Assembly (NCBI RefSeq): GCF_012489685.1
Contig: NC_080043.1
Coordinates: forward strand, 1,862,501-1,926,500
Direction of reading: 5' to 3'
Length of the DNA stretch: 64,000 nt
From: Lotus japonicus
Taxonomy: Eukaryota > Streptophyta > Magnoliopsida > Fabales > Fabaceae
Below the pieces are notes generated by a model. That model did not search any database. It was not told the origin of the DNA and saw only the letters and a program-made list of their open reading frames with translations. This document shows positions 35,862-46,484 of this stretch, one piece after another (the first letter of the stretch is position 1; every line of letters starts with the position of its first letter). Both the position numbers and the translations under genes were made by a program.

Positions 35862-37077
35862 AGAACAAGAGTGTAGAGTGAGAAGCTTGGTCTTCAAAAT
35901 CAAAAGCACCATCAGACCACTTACCCATAATGGTGTTTTGTTAGAGTCTTGATAGCTTAATTTTGGTCAATTCCTTCCTTTTGTACATAGGAATGAATAT
36001 ATAGCACCATCAGCTTTGAAGCATTGTCAAATATTTATATTATCCTCAGTATATATGAGAAAGATTTGTAGTCTGGTAGCCACCTTGATAAGATTTAAAT
36101 TTAGGGCGTGTTTAGATACAAGTTAAACCTTAAGTGAAAATGTACCTTTTTCTCAATCTATAGAAAAAAAATTCGTTCACTTAAGTCTCAAAGTGTCTCA
36201 AAGTACTAATGTTAATGAATATCCAAACATATCCTTAATGAATGTAAACCTTGTCTAGCAGAACCGAACTAGTTGAAACATGTAGAATAACATAGAAGGA
36301 CATTTTTAAGTGAGTGTTTTTAAACTTTAAATTAGTAAAATAAGTTTTAAACCAGCATGTTTTGATATCAATTAGCACTGTGTAAAGTGTAAACACTCAT
36401 AATACTTATTTTGTTTTGCGACATAAAGTGAACAAAACTCTTCATATAAATTATAATTGTAGCTCGTTCACATTACACATTGGTATGCGAACACATATAT
36501 TAATCTCACTTCACAATGGCTCAATTGCACAAATGAAAAGATACTGAGTTCATTCTTAGTAATGATCCATTTATGGTAATAAAATACTATTCCCTACATT
36601 TACTCTGAGCCAAGCTCCAAAGCCAAATTAAGACTCGCATCACAATAAAATAGCCCAAACTTCATAGTTAAATTAAACGGTAGACAACCATTTTTTATTA
36701 ATTTGCCAAAAATAAAAAGCTGCCTAGATTGGAAAAATCTCAAATCCAAACCAAGACCAACATCCCAATAAAACATCTCATACTCATTTGTAATCAAAAC
36801 AATGGCCCTGTATTAGACTGTAAATAAACACCATTGAGTAGAAGAAGTTTGTACTTGTAGGCATAATACTTACACGTTATGCAAGCAGAGTGCAGGGACT
36901 TACATGTTCCATTCAAAAGAAAAGGGAGGAAAAAACTAAACCGATGGTACTCCTCAGATTTGAATTGGTGGTGGTGACACATAATACAAAGCACGACAAC
37001 TCCAGAAGCTACAATTTGTAATTTCTCCCCAGAGGTGATTATGAAGTTTTCCACCGCAGAACCAAACACGCTATAAA
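35862..37077. other. Intergenic region: RopGEF 3' flank, MITE, PsaH-like 3' flank
   Basis: It contains the RopGEF 3' UTR, the small Tourist-like MITE listed separately, and AT-rich spacer. The segment 36790-37077 is probably 3' UTR-derived sequence of the PsaH copy. No other gene is seen. Confidence 0.4.
36114..36234. mobile_element. Tourist-like MITE
   Basis: The left end GGGCGTGTTTAGATAC and right end ATATCCAAACATATCC are imperfect inverted repeats. The flanking trinucleotide is TTA on both sides (36111-36113, 36235-36237), as for PIF/Harbinger MITEs. It is 121 bp and non-coding. Confidence 0.6.
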
Positions 37078-38115
37078 TTAGATCTTGCCACGGGGACCGA
37101 GCTTTGGTGGAAGTTGTGGTCCTTTCTTGATTGGTGGTATGTCACCTGAAGCTGTGGCACTGTAGTATGCAAGGGTGAAACCACCTCCCAGGATCAAAAA
37201 CTTGAGTAACAATCCCCTCTTTGTGAATGGGGCAGCAAATGTCTTGAAGAACTTGCTCTGCAATACATACGAACGAAAGACAGATCAAGTTTCTGCATTT
37301 TCAATCATTTCTGGTACAGCATTGACAAAATCTTTACTCAATTACCTAAAGGCTTAAGCCGAAGGAATACATATTAGATCAACAAGTTCTCTGCACATTC
37401 CAAGTCTACTCATCGATATCACTTAGTGTTCATTAGTATGTGAATGAGTAAGTAATCTAAATTAATCTTAGAACCAGGGAGCAATGCTGGTTTGATAGTC
37501 CGTTGCATATATAGCCTCTTCTAGTTAAGGACATAGAAATATATGAACCATGAGGAAAATATCTCTCCCCATATTTCAAAAAATTCAAGTTGTCTAGAAA
37601 TATATGAACCATGCCCTTGTATTATAACATTTCTAACATGTTGGACCAATTGTCATGCATAGAAGCAACTAATACTATGTTTGGATTAGCTTCTCATTCA
37701 ATAAAATCAATTCTGACTTTCGAAAATTAGTCTTTCCCTAATTTTGGTATCAGAATTAAGTGCTAAAGAATTTTTGAACATCTACTTACATAATCTTTTC
37801 TTAAAATTGATTTTGATCTTAAATATGATTCCACAATGCATTCCCAAACATGTTGGCAAAGATTTCCCTGTAATTACATGTTTGGAAAAACATGATGAAA
37901 ATAAAATCAGATGGACAACCTCGAAAGCTAAGAGTAGTAGTTGTATCCTAACATGGACTAGTTAAGTGCTTTCTAGTTAAATGAAAAGAATATATACGTG
38001 CATATAAGGGACGAACCTGAAGAGAATTGTAAGGTGAGGGTGCATCTGAGCCATACAAGTCCCACTGACCTGTAGTATGGCCTAGATACTCCAAATCAAA
38101 ATACACACTCTTGTC
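37078..38115 (-). pseudogene. PSAH: 5'-truncated PsaH (photosystem I subunit VI) copy
   Basis: Two exons (minus), 38115-38017 and 37257-37078, read [22 protein letters not shown], then [11 protein letters not shown], then [20 protein letters not shown] and an end KLGPRGKI. This is the C-terminal 92 residues of PsaH, the nuclear-encoded thylakoid subunit through which LHCII docks on photosystem I; it carries the single membrane segment [17 protein letters not shown]. The exon junction is a proper GT-AG. The first part of the protein (chloroplast transit peptide and the residues before DKSV) is missing: similarity stops at 38115 with no splice acceptor, and nothing suitable lies between there and 39190. 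No stop or frameshift occurs in what remains, so loss of the 5' end is recent, or an upstream exon was missed. Confidence 0.8.
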
Positions 38116-39190
38116 AAAGAATTAATTTCTTTTAATGAAACAATACTTTTTTTTTTAAAATGAATGAAACAATGCTATTACGTATGCTCATATTATTGGA
38201 AAAAAAAATTTATATATATGTCTACAAAATTAACTAATGTTGTTTTATATTTTGAATATTATAAGTTATTATAATTTAAATGTTAAAATTACTTTCATAT
38301 TGATAAAAATATATGAAAATAATGGATATTAATTGTTTTTAAAATTTTTATAAATAAATTCGTGGAACATACATGAACTTACCTTTGCATTAATAATGAT
38401 GATAATAAGTTTTTTTTTATCAAAGATGATAATAAGTTATTGATAAGCCCTTTATGTTGATAACTATTTTAATTAATTAACATTTCAATTTATAATAAAT
38501 ATGATTTATTTATTAAGTTTTAATTAAAATTACTTAGAATTTTAATTACCAATTTTGAATTGAGGAAAAAAATTAAAATGAAAGTAAGTAATATTTTATG
38601 TTCAGAAAATTAATAATTAAAATTAATTAATTAGTAAAAATGTTTGTGGAAGTATAGTAGAGGAAAAAAATTATGAGGATTTCTTTTGAATAGATATGAT
38701 CAGTGTATTTTTTTTGAAATGGATATGATAAAATTTACATAAATTAAAATCGGCTAAATGATGAGTTTAATGGATATGCACTGGCAGTGTAAACCGGTTT
38801 TACACTTACACCCAATCACAACATGATAAAGCATGTTTGTGTTGACGTATTTCCTATCTATACACGCGTCTGAACAAATCTATTCGTTGGAGATTAAAAA
38901 ATACTTGCCACATCGCGGTCTCGAACAAACACATAATATTATGTATACGCTCATGATAGTGCCTGTTTGTATTGACGTATTGCTTGCCTATACACACGTC
39001 AGAACAAAACCTACTAGTTAGAGATTCAAAAAATATGCGCTACACCGCGGTCTAGAACAAACACATAAACTAAAAATTAAAATTGCATTTCTGAATATAT
39101 AAGTTGACAGGTAACAACAAACATAAATAAGCTAATAATAAAGAGCAGAAATCACAAAGAAAACTGATAACAATACAAAAGTTCATAACT
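38116..39190. other. AT-rich spacer with a 130-bp duplication
   Basis: Very AT-rich DNA. A tandem direct duplication (38835 onward and 38965 onward) is listed separately. GCACTGGCAGTGTAAACCGG at 38778-38797 resembles the MITE ends at 43687 and 44210. No coding is seen. Confidence 0.4.
38835..39070. repeat. Tandem duplication, about 130-bp period
   Basis: GTTTGTGTTGACGTATT at 38835 recurs as GTTTGTATTGACGTATT at 38965. Both units carry CTATACACRCGTC and end GCGGTCTMGAACAAACACATAA. The copies differ at roughly one base in seven, so the duplication is not recent. Confidence 0.75.
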
Positions 39191-40181
39191 CTAAAGTTTT
39201 AGTGACAAATCAAGCCCAGAAGGGTCGTTAGAATCAGAAGGTTCTTCAATATTGGTAGCTAGAGCTGACTTTCCAAGGTTTGTTGGCTTCTCCAGGGTTG
39301 TGTTTGGCCTTGTAGCCGCATTTGCAGAAGAATCTCCAAATTGGTGAGTGGTTGCAAGTGCTCTACCATAAAGTTTTAGTGACAAATCAAGCCCAGAAGG
39401 TTCTTCAATATTGGTAGCTAGAGCTGACTTTCCAAGGTTTGTTGGCTTCTCCAGGGTTGTGTTTGGCCTTGTAGCCGCATTTGCAGAAGAATCTCCAAAT
39501 TGGTGAGTGGTTGCAAGTGCTCTACCATAATCTTCTATCTTCACAGGTGTTGCGATTGCACCACCATTTCCTAGAATCCCAATTCCAGTATTTGGATTCA
39601 AACCATCCCTCCTCTCTCGATTAATTGAAGAAATGTTTAACATGTCTGACAAAGTAGGACCTTGAGCAAAATTGAAACTTGGTGGGGTGTGAGAATAGGT
39701 TGGCTTGTGAATCATGGAATCCCTCCTAATACCAAGTATGTTGTTATACGATCCATAATAAGGTGATGTTGAAAGGCTAGGATAACTGTAATAAGGAAAA
39801 TTAGAGCGAGAAAAAGCACCAGAAAGGTGAAGCTCTTGTCTACGCTTTGCAAATGCACGCTCAGGCCTATGGGCATTTTGATGCCCTCCTAGGGCTTGTG
39901 ACGAAGAAAATTGTTTCTTGCAAAAATTGCAAGAAAAAATCTTCGACTCCAGGGTTTTTTCCTCAGTGTTTTCATCTCTACCTTCATTGTTGTCATTGTT
40001 ATTAGCCCAGCCAGATGACGATGCACCCACCACGTTTTTCCCCGGGTTGAAAAAATCAAGTTCTTGCACCTTTGACCCACGACCCGAATGATCTTTGGAA
40101 AGGTTCACGAAATCAAGAACATTCTGGGAACTGGATCCGTTTGAATCTTTCACGTCTTCCTTCTCCTTCATTTTCAGCACC

Positions 40182-40237
<56 letters not shown>

Positions 40238-40357
40238 GCTGTTGTTGCTGTTGTTGTTGTTGTTGTTGTTGTTGTTGTCTTCAATTACAGCTTTGTGGGA
40301 GACGAGAATTCCTTCTTCCATGGTGGTAGGGATGCTAGAGCCTTGAGAGGTTGCCAT
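39191..40357 (-). CDS. Single C2H2 zinc-finger EAR-repressor protein with duplicated C-terminus
   Basis: An intronless gene of 388 residues. The one zinc finger, CNFCKKQFSSSQALGGHQNAH (about residues 141-161), carries the plant-specific QALGGH motif. The protein ends in DLSLKL, an EAR motif that recruits TOPLESS/SAP18 co-repressors. The layout fits the one-finger family of Arabidopsis ZFP1/4/7 and KNUCKLES-like developmental repressors; the orthologue is not settled. Two oddities stand out. Near residues 26-58 is an Asn-rich run coded by a GTT/AAC microsatellite (40183-40277). The last 59 codons are a near-exact tandem copy of the preceding 53, so a second DLSLKL lies inside the protein. The start ATG at 40357 is followed by a possible second one at residue 13. 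Confidence 0.93.
39193..39528. repeat. In-frame tandem duplication in the zinc-finger gene
   Basis: 39193-39369 (177 bp, 59 codons) and 39370-39528 (159 bp, 53 codons) are almost identical. The only clear difference is an 18-bp insertion in the 3'-terminal copy, adding residues around DSNDPS. Both copies are in the same frame and contain an EAR motif. The near-identity indicates a recent event. Confidence 0.9.
40183..40277. repeat. (GTT)n microsatellite coding poly-Asn
   Basis: A trinucleotide run of about 95 bp, interrupted by two GCT codons (Ser on the coding strand), encodes an Asn tract of just over 30 residues. It is likely length-polymorphic. Confidence 0.9.
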
Positions 40358-41081
40358 GGTGGAGAGAAAAAAAAAATTGAGTTGAAATGATTTCAGAGTG
40401 GAGTTTGATTGATGAAAAGAGGAGCATGATCAGTGCTATTTATTGAAATTTTGAATTAATGTCAATATCTCATGAATAAGGAAATAATCTGAAGCAATTG
40501 ATGTAATGAGTTGAATCATAATGGATAGGATTGACTCCATGTGTGCAAGTTGGCAACAGTTTGTCCATGATCTTTGCCTAAACAAACCTTCCCGAAATGA
40601 TTTTAACTCTAATCAGTAGATAATATTAATTGGATGTGTGTTGTTTTAGTGCATCACACCTTCTATGTAAGTTCAAATATGATGTCAACTGAGAAGTGAA
40701 AATGGTAATTTGGAAATTACGTGTTGAAATAAAATTACTCGGGCGTTCAAGAGAAATCCCAACGAGAAATCAATGGAAGTAATTTGTGTTATAAACTTTT
40801 TTTTTTTGAAATGAATTTGTGTTATAAACTTGTCATAATAGTTATAGGTTCAAAGGTTCCAATCAATTAAGGATTTTACTCTATAACCGCAAGGGTTCAA
40901 ATTTATGTGTGGAAAACCAATTTTTTTTCTTTTTTCAATTGAATGAGTCCCTAGAAACAATCCTTGCCACTACGATGAGTGGTATTAACTACTACTAAAG
41001 TAATTTATCATAATTTAGTTTTCGCAAACAAAAAATGTTTTCAATCATAATTTTCATTTAAATCAAATTTTATAAATTTTT
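40358..41081. promoter_or_regulatory. Upstream region of the zinc-finger gene
   Basis: AT-rich DNA between the start codon and the MULE at 41082. An A-run at 40367-40375 (T-rich in the transcript) lies just before the ATG. No specific element is claimed. Confidence 0.35.
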
Positions 41082-42213
41082 GGCTTAATTGCACTTTTGG
41101 TCCCCCAACTTTGGCCTTTCTGCAAAAATCGTCCCCAAACTTTAAAATTAGCAAAAAACGACCCTGAAGTTTACACCCGGTTGCAAAATTGGTTTTCCGT
41201 CCAACTTCCGTCCAAAATCTAACTGAAAATGCTGATATGACATTTCTAAATTAATTTTAACTGAAAAAAATAATTTTTTAATAAAATAACATTTAGTCAG
41301 TTGCATTTTTAGTCCCCCACTCAAAAACCACCACTCCTCCCCTCCTCACTCCTCACTTTCTCCATCTTCATCAATACAAACCCAGAAAATTTGTAACTAC
41401 TAAAATTAAAATCATCCCATCACCATTTTTATCAATTATTGTTCATCTTCATCAAACCCCCATCCCAGCAGCACCACCACCGCCAACCCCCTTCACCGAA
41501 CACCACCATCAGCTCCTCTAAAACCCCAAAAAACCCATCCCTCACACACACAGATCTAAGGTGTCTTGCCCTCTTTCTTCCTTCTCAAATCCAAGTCCCA
41601 AACCATGAAGCCAAATCAAACAGAAGATGAAGCCAATCCAAACAAATCTAGACCCAAATCATAAAAAGGAGATTGAAGCATATGTGACGAAGTGGCTCGA
41701 GCAGTGATCCATTCTGTTATTGGATTTTGGATTTGTAGTTCCTCTTTCATCTCTTTCTGATTGGCACTTTAGGGATTTCGTTGAGGGAATTGGGGCTTTA
41801 TTCATCTCCTGCTTCTGGTTTGGGTTTTGGGGAAGTCTAGTATGGTGCAATTGAGGTTTTCTGATTTGAGGATGAAGGTGATGAAAATGTTAGGGAAAGA
41901 GGTTGATGCAAATGCTCACTGTAATGCTGAGGAAGATGAATAAATTTGGTGACTGAATTGTGACAGATTATCTCTGTCACTAGTCCTAAAAATAAAAAAA
42001 TTCTATTTCCTAATTAAATTATTAATATTTTTCAATTAAAATATTATTAAATAATATCACGTCAGCAATCTGTTAGGTTTTGGATGGAAGTTGGATGGAA
42101 AACCAAAAGTGCAATCGTGTGTAAACTTCAGGGTCGTTATTTGCTAATTTTAAAGTTTGAGGACGATTTTCACAGGAAGGCCAAAGTTGGGGGACCAAAA
42201 GTGCAATTAAGCC
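41082..42213. mobile_element. Non-autonomous MULE with 9-bp target duplication
   Basis: The inverted repeats begin GGCTTAATTGCACTTTTGG and extend about 160 bp. The exact 9-bp direct repeat TAAATTTTT lies at 41073-41081 and 42214-42222. It shares the GGCTTAAT terminus with the MULEs at 19782 and 49164. The interior (41320-41940) is richer in C on the plus strand and resembles a gene leader plus short coding, but no source gene was recognised. There is no transposase. Confidence 0.88.
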
Positions 42214-42354
42214 TAAATTTTTATCAAATAAAAAAATCATATTAGTAATAATAATATTAATAGTAATAAAATTAATAATTAATAATAAATTCTCATGTAT
42301 TAATGGGCTACAAAAAATATCTATCCTGAAATTAAATTACTTAATTAGTATTTT

Positions 42355-42949
42355 CATTATATATTTTTTATTACTTAATTTAAACTTATATATATAATTC
42401 ATATATGTATATATATATATATATATATTTTCTTAATTTTTATAGCTCTTAAAATGGTCAACTTTTGTTATGTAAGCAATAATTATTCTTTCTTCCATGA
42501 AAATATATGTTTATTTTTTTAGTAAAATACACTCCACCCAATCACCCATCAAAGGTTAGGATTTTTCATTATATTTTTTATTACTTAATTTATACTTATA
42601 TAAATAATTCATATATATATATATATATATATGTATTTCTTAATTTTATAGCCCTTAAAGTAGTCAACTTTTCTTATGTAAGCAATAATTATTCTTTCTT
42701 CCATAAAAAATATGTTTATATCTTTATTTTTTTAGTAAAATATACTCCACCCAATCACCCATCAAAGGTTATGATTTTTCATTATATATTTGTTATTACT
42801 TAATTTAAACTTATATAAATAATTCATAAATATATATATATATATTAACTTTTATAGCCATTAAAGTGGTCAACGTTTCTTATGTAAGCAATAATTATTC
42901 TTTCTTCCATGAAAAATATATGTTTATATCTTTACCTTTTTAAATAAAA

Positions 42950-42965
<16 letters not shown>
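42355..42965. repeat. 206-bp tandem repeat, three copies
   Basis: TGTAAGCAATAATTATTC begins at 42471, 42677 and 42883, exactly 206 bp apart. Each unit also holds a (TA)n run and, in the first two, ACTCCACCCAATCACCCATC. The TA runs vary in length between copies. There is no coding potential. Confidence 0.85.
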
Positions 42966-42984
<19 letters not shown>

Positions 42985-43680
42985 TCAAATAAAATATAGT
43001 ATAATTTTTTAATATTTTTCTAAAACTTTGTTGGATAAAAATAGTCAAATAGTTATTTTTGTTATTTTACCTATTATTTAAATATATAAATTAAATAATT
43101 TTTAGTTGAAGGAAATATTCCGTTAGGATATATGTTGATGAAGTTAACTTATTAGAGGAGTGAGGTAGCGTGTAAAGTTTGGATAAGAATGAGTTGTGTA
43201 TTCTTGTTTTAGTCTTTTTATATATATATATATAAATATTTCTTTTTTTATAGGAAAATGTTAGTTGTTTGTAATGTTAGTAAATTAGTACTAGTAGGAT
43301 AGCCTAATTGAAACTTTGATGGAACAGAACTTCCCAAGTACTTCCCAAGTTCAGGGTATAAATCCTACTGGTAACATATCTTTCAAAACGTTAGTAAATT
43401 AGTCATTATCTGGGTTCGAACTCTAGACCTTCACCCTTCATCTCACTCAACCCTGGAATAGGTAAAATATTAATCTTTTTTTAACGTAGGTAAAATATTA
43501 ATCTTGAAAAATCTTAAAGGGTGTGAGTATATTTTAATCTTATTTTATAAATTCAATTTAATTTTTTTAAAATATGAATCTTAGATTTCAATTATTGTAT
43601 AACATAAAAAAATTTAAAATATAAGATGTTCATGTACTGTTTTTAAAGGGTGGTAGGGAAAAATCTTATGAGATTAATGA
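42966..43680. other. AT-rich spacer
   Basis: No gene is recognised. A (TA)n run at about 43221-43234 and a duplicated motif ACTTCCCAAGT near 43330 are the only structure seen. Confidence 0.35.
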
Positions 43681-43683
43681 ATA

Positions 43684-44215
43684 TGCACCGTCAGTGTAAA
43701 GAAGTTTTACACTAACGTTCAATCTCATTATGTCACATAATCTTTTTAATTTTAATTAGTAAATTACTCTCTCCGTTCCTTTTTAAGTGTCGTTCTAGAA
43801 CAAATTTTTTGTTCTTATTTAACTGTCGTTTTGATGTTTTAGGTTCCATTTTGTCTATTATACCCTTATTTTTTCAATAACTCCACTTCACATTTTCCAT
43901 AAAATTCTTCTTTCTTAATAACTATGAAAACCTTTATGACTTTATGATTGGTTGAGAGTGGTAGATGGTTTAATAATATGAGAGAGTGGAAAAAAACTAA
44001 CAATCCACTATCTTGGTTGGAGAGCTTTATGACTTTATGATTGAGATGTGAGAGGGTAGAATGAGAAAAACAACTCTAATAATCTACTATCTTGGTTGGA
44101 GAGCTTTATGCTAAAACGACACTTAAAAAGGAACGGAGGGAGTAATAAATAGCTGATGTGGCGGAAATCAATTGGGTGCATGTGTAAAACAAGTTTACAC
44201 TATCAGTGCACCTCT
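43684..44215. mobile_element. MITE with TGCAC..GTGTAAA ends, hosting a Stowaway MITE
   Basis: The left end ATGCACCGTCAGTGTAAAG and the inverse of the right end, GTGCACTGATAGTGTAAAC, are imperfect inverted repeats; a second short inverted motif (TTTTACACT) follows inside each. Almost the whole interior is the Stowaway element at 43767-44142. The target duplication is unclear. Without the insert the host MITE would be about 155 bp. Confidence 0.55.
43767..44142. mobile_element. Stowaway-type MITE
   Basis: The termini CTCTCTCCGTTCCTTTTTAAG and CTTAAAAAGGAACGGAGGGAG are inverted repeats with one mismatch, flanked by TA on both sides (43765-43766 and 44143-44144). CTCCCTCCGT ends with a TA target are the Stowaway (Tc1/mariner) signature. 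It is 376 bp and non-coding. An internal direct repeat (ATCTACTATCTTGGTTGGAG type) occurs near 44010 and 44090. Confidence 0.85.
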
Positions 44216-44409
44216 CATTTTCTCAAATCTTATAACATACTTTATTTCACTTATTATCTAAAGAAGGAAGTGTTAACATTATTTTTACTACATCATGATA
44301 CTTTTAAACTTTATCTTTATAGGGATTCAAACTTGTGTTATTATTCATACGATAGTCTAACTTACTTATGACAGGGCCAACACCTTATTTGTTGCATTTA
44401 ACATTTATT

Positions 44410-44640
44410 TTTTGGTTACATAGAAAAGAGGAAACGAGACTAAATAAGAGCGTCGCGGCACAACAAAGGCACAATATATGATGGAGAGAGCTTCCAGACA
44501 CGGTAACTACAACCATCATGGGTTGCAATCTTGACGAAAACATCCGCTATCATGTTGTTATTCGAGGTATGTGCGCAACCAAAATCTACGGATCTCTACC
44601 GATCATCCGGATTATTGATTGTAAATTAACATTCATATTT
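44410..44640 (-). mobile_element. LINE 3' fragment (RNase H end plus tail)
   Basis: On the minus strand the frame reads NNMIADVFVKIATHDGCSYR, then SYIVPLLCRDALI and a stop, followed by a short 3' UTR and A-rich end. The motif pattern is the same as in the fragment at 838-1060. It is 5'-truncated and broken upstream. Confidence 0.6.
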
Positions 44641-44737
44641 TGAAGAAAAAAAAACTGCACTCATACATACAACAACATATGAGTTTTTCAATTAATTTTT
44701 TTTATCCATCGAAAAACTAGCTATAATAAAAAGACTA

Positions 44738-46090
44738 CTAGATATAAAACCCGTGCGTTGCACGGGTATTTTTACAATTTTATCAACATTATATAAAATT
44801 TATTATAGTTTAAATAAAAATATAATGTATATATTAAATATTTTTTACTTATAAATTATAATAAAATAAAAATAATTGTGTTAAAACATTTCATTATGAG
44901 TATTAGAGTTTTCTTTGTTTAAATAATGAATACTATTCAAATTTAATAATTTGCATTGAAATAATTTTAACAATTTAAAGATGTATTTATTTAAACATAC
45001 AATAAATTATAAAGTGCATTTCAAATATTATAAATCAATTAATAAGTTTTAATATCACCAAATAAATTATATCAACATTTTCTTATACTTTTTATCAACA
45101 ATTAATTAACTTTAACTTTGATAATTACAATAAATTTTAATTTTAATTTTCTAAAATATTATTTGGTAAATTAATTATTTTTTAATTTTAGCCTTAATTA
45201 TTTTTCTCTATTATACTTAAGTTGATCTTTTTTACTAATATATAATAGATCAAAATTTATAATTCAAGAAAATTCTGAAAAAAAATGCACACACGTCATA
45301 CTTTTTTGACATCCACGTCATACTTAATAATGTTAATTTTATAAATATTTTTATAAATGATTTATTAATAAATTATTGCGGCACTTTTTTATTTTAAAAC
45401 TATTTGCTAATTTTTTATTAATTAAATTATTTAATTTTAATTATAAATAATGTTTCCATATAAAAAAATTATTTAATAAAAGTTTATTCTAAATATCATT
45501 TTGTGTATACTCTATACACTTTTTAATGTATATAAAAAGATTATTCTAAAAGACTTAAATAATTATAATATATTCGTTTTTTATGTATGTAAAATTATTT
45601 TATAAAATAACACAAAACAACATTATAATCTATATTAACAACACATGTAACTATTAAAAAATTCTAAGTATATCTTTACGAAAAGCATTTAATCATTGAC
45701 TATTTCTGATATTTCATATATTTATTTTATATAAAATATATTACTCTATATGAATTTAATTTTTTTATCAACTTGAGGTCAATAATTAATATTTTAACTA
45801 CATATGTTTATATTTTTTATCACATTATATTTAGCTTTTACTTAAATGTATAGGAAATTTTATAATTAATATATAAATAATTATAAATATGAAGATAAAT
45901 AAGTTTATAAATGTATTATTTAATGTTGGTAGTTGAATTGTTTTTGACATTACAATTTATTCAGATTTAATTTTATTACTTAATATATTTATTGCAAATG
46001 AAATTATTTATTTTTCATGTATTTTAATGTAGAGGTAGGAATGACTTGATGTATTTAATGCAAAAAACTCAAGTCTCCTTTACATATATA
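44738..46090 (-). mobile_element. Helitron-like AT-rich element, copy A
   Basis: Read on the minus strand, the element ends with an 8-bp-stem hairpin ACCCGTGC-AAC-GCACGGGT (44749-44767), then CTAG (44738-44741) followed by T, a Helitron-type 3' terminus. Its other end, near 46090, reads TATATATGTAAAGGAGACTTG. The body is extremely AT-rich, without coding, and similar throughout to copy B to its right. The 5' end does not begin with the usual TC, so the class assignment rests on the 3' end only. Confidence 0.55.
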
Positions 46091-46484
46091 CTAGAAATAA
46101 TACACGTGCGTTGCACGAGTTTATTTACACTATTTTTTTAATATATTATAAAAATTATTATAGTGTAATTAAATTTCTTTTGTATTAACATTGAATTAAT
46201 TTTATAAACTTTGGTGGTAACCTATTTATTGATTTGGGTTCTCTATTTTTAGATTTATTATTGTAATTCAATTGCAGAGGGGCTGATTTATCATATATCC
46301 GGTTGAAAACATTGATACTCAATTAGGGGAAATATTGTCCCCAAATGTTATTCTATTTTTCAATATCATAACTAATCTTTAAGTGAATTTGAAATATTTT
46401 AAATCAAGTAATAAGGTTTTAATATAAGTTATAATAACATATTTTTTTATACTTTTTTATCAACAATGAAATAATTTTAAATTT

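Noticed and set aside
40072..40346. Plus-strand frames encoding poly-Cys and poly-Leu
   Set aside because: They are readings of the GTT/AAC microsatellite on the wrong strand; the zinc-finger gene explains the region.
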